This document shows, piece by piece, positions 32,046 to 32,354 of a stretch of DNA of 32,354 nt (positions are counted from its first letter, which is position 1; every line of letters starts with the position of its first letter). Both the position numbers and the translations under genes were made by a program. Below the pieces are notes generated by a model, which made no database searches, was not told the origin of the DNA, and worked only from the letters and a program-made list of their open reading frames with translations. The stretch lies in the NCBI GenBank assembly GCA_020247055.1, contig JADCJL010000170.1, positions 1 to 32,354 of the forward strand. The letters are read 5' to 3'. The DNA comes from Acidobacteriaceae bacterium. GTDB lineage: Bacteria; Acidobacteriota; Terriglobia; Bryobacterales; Bryobacteraceae.

Positions 32046-32354
32046 ATGCCAGCCAAACTACTGTCCGACGAACAGCGCCAGCGTCGCGCCGAAATCGCTC
32101 GCCAGAACGGCGCCAAAAGCAAAGGCCCCGTCACCGCCGAAGGCAAATACCGCAGCTCCATGAACGCCATCGCTACCGGCGAACACGTCGAACTGCATAA
32201 AGAAGATCTGCCACCCTTCTTTTTCCTGCTCTCTACGGACGATCGGTCCGCCTATCTGCGCGCCTTCCAGGCGCAAATGCGCCATCTCAAGCCGCAGTCC
32301 GAGTTTGAACAAGGCCTCGTCCGGCGCATGGCCATCGCCCTGTTTCAACACGAT
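32046..32354 (+). CDS. Hypothetical protein of the SKGPxTxEGK type, N-terminal part
   Basis: The gene runs off the window after 103 codons with no stop, so only the N-terminal part is seen. The product starts MPAKLLSDEQRQRRAEIARQ. The motif NGAKSKGPVTAEGKYRSSMNA (residues 21-41) follows, then an acidic/hydrophobic region (HKEDLPPFFFLL) and a helical part (YLRAFQAQMRHLKPQSEFEQGLVRRMAIALF). Proteins with an N-x-x-K-S-x-G-P-x-T-x-E-G-K-x-R-S motif are common, unnamed and multicopy in Acidobacteriota as far as I know; they have no assigned function. AAGGAG at 32032-32037, 8 nt before the ATG, makes the start convincing. A long hairpin sits directly upstream. Confidence 0.75.
   Translation, partial: MPAKLLSDEQRQRRAEIARQNGAKSKGPVTAEGKYRSSMNAIATGEHVELHKEDLPPFFFLLSTDDRSAYLRAFQAQMRHLKPQSEFEQGLVRRMAIALFQHD

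Noticed and set aside
1-32354. tRNA, rRNA, riboswitch or insertion sequence
   Set aside because: I scanned the gaps for tRNA arm motifs, long inverted terminal repeats and transposase-like products and saw none; all gaps are under 300 bases.

Overview
The window is GC-rich bacterial chromosome, most likely from an Acidobacteriota member of the Bryobacter/Solibacter type. This is inferred from gene content: three Oar-like TonB-dependent receptors with carboxypeptidase-regulatory N-termini, a DUF1592/DUF1552/ankyrin cluster, a CRTAC1-type (FG-GAP + ASPIC/UnbV) protein, a subtilase with WGDS repeats and a partial protein with an SKGPxTxEGK motif. I saw no rRNA, tRNA, CRISPR array, IS element or prophage. 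No gap between genes exceeds 300 bases.

Layout. (1) 1-549: 3' end of an exported S8 peptidase whose first codon in the window is the catalytic Ser, ending in a WGDS hexapeptide repeat. (2) 763-6081, plus strand: planctomycete-type cytochrome c / DUF1592 protein, Tat-exported DUF1552 protein and exported ankyrin protein, probably one operon. (3) 6218-9619, plus: Oar-like receptor 1, ending at a hairpin shared with the convergent operon. (4) 17897-9695, minus: YncE-like/phosphoesterase protein, Oar-like receptor 2, CRTAC1-type protein and TPR protein, tightly spaced. (5) 17930-20675, plus: cysM, a JAMM peptidase, a CysO-like sulfur carrier and a MoeZ-like adenylyltransferase/rhodanese. This is a complete protein-thiocarboxylate cysteine pathway of the kind known from Mycobacterium tuberculosis. 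(6) 20718-24005, plus: Oar-like receptor 3, followed by an exported NHL-like beta-propeller protein (24101-25171). (7) 31815-25186, minus: a housekeeping run of hypothetical membrane protein, quinone oxidoreductase, Xaa-Pro peptidase, accB, accC, HI0933/BaiN-type flavoprotein, exported YciI-like protein and uridine kinase. (8) 32046 to the end, plus: a partial acidobacterial-type hypothetical gene behind a long leader hairpin.

How the parts work together. Regions 1-4 and 6 encode envelope and secreted functions: polymer breakdown, outer-membrane uptake and surface beta-propellers. Region 5 makes cysteine by carrying sulfur on a small ubiquitin-like protein. The carrier here ends in Gly-Gly-Arg-Ser, so the neighbouring JAMM peptidase probably has to remove Arg-Ser before activation. 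Region 7 supplies the first step of fatty-acid synthesis plus peptide and nucleoside metabolism.

Most unusual signals: the masked CysO tail; an approximately 90-bp palindromic element inserted in frame in the DUF1592 gene, with half of it repeated between two genes at 30.2 kb; a perfect 12-bp palindrome carrying back-to-back -10-like elements between cysM and the phosphoesterase; a recurring TANNNT box 6-10 nt before start codons that lack a Shine-Dalgarno; and a 10-bp inverted repeat that buries the start codon of receptor 3.
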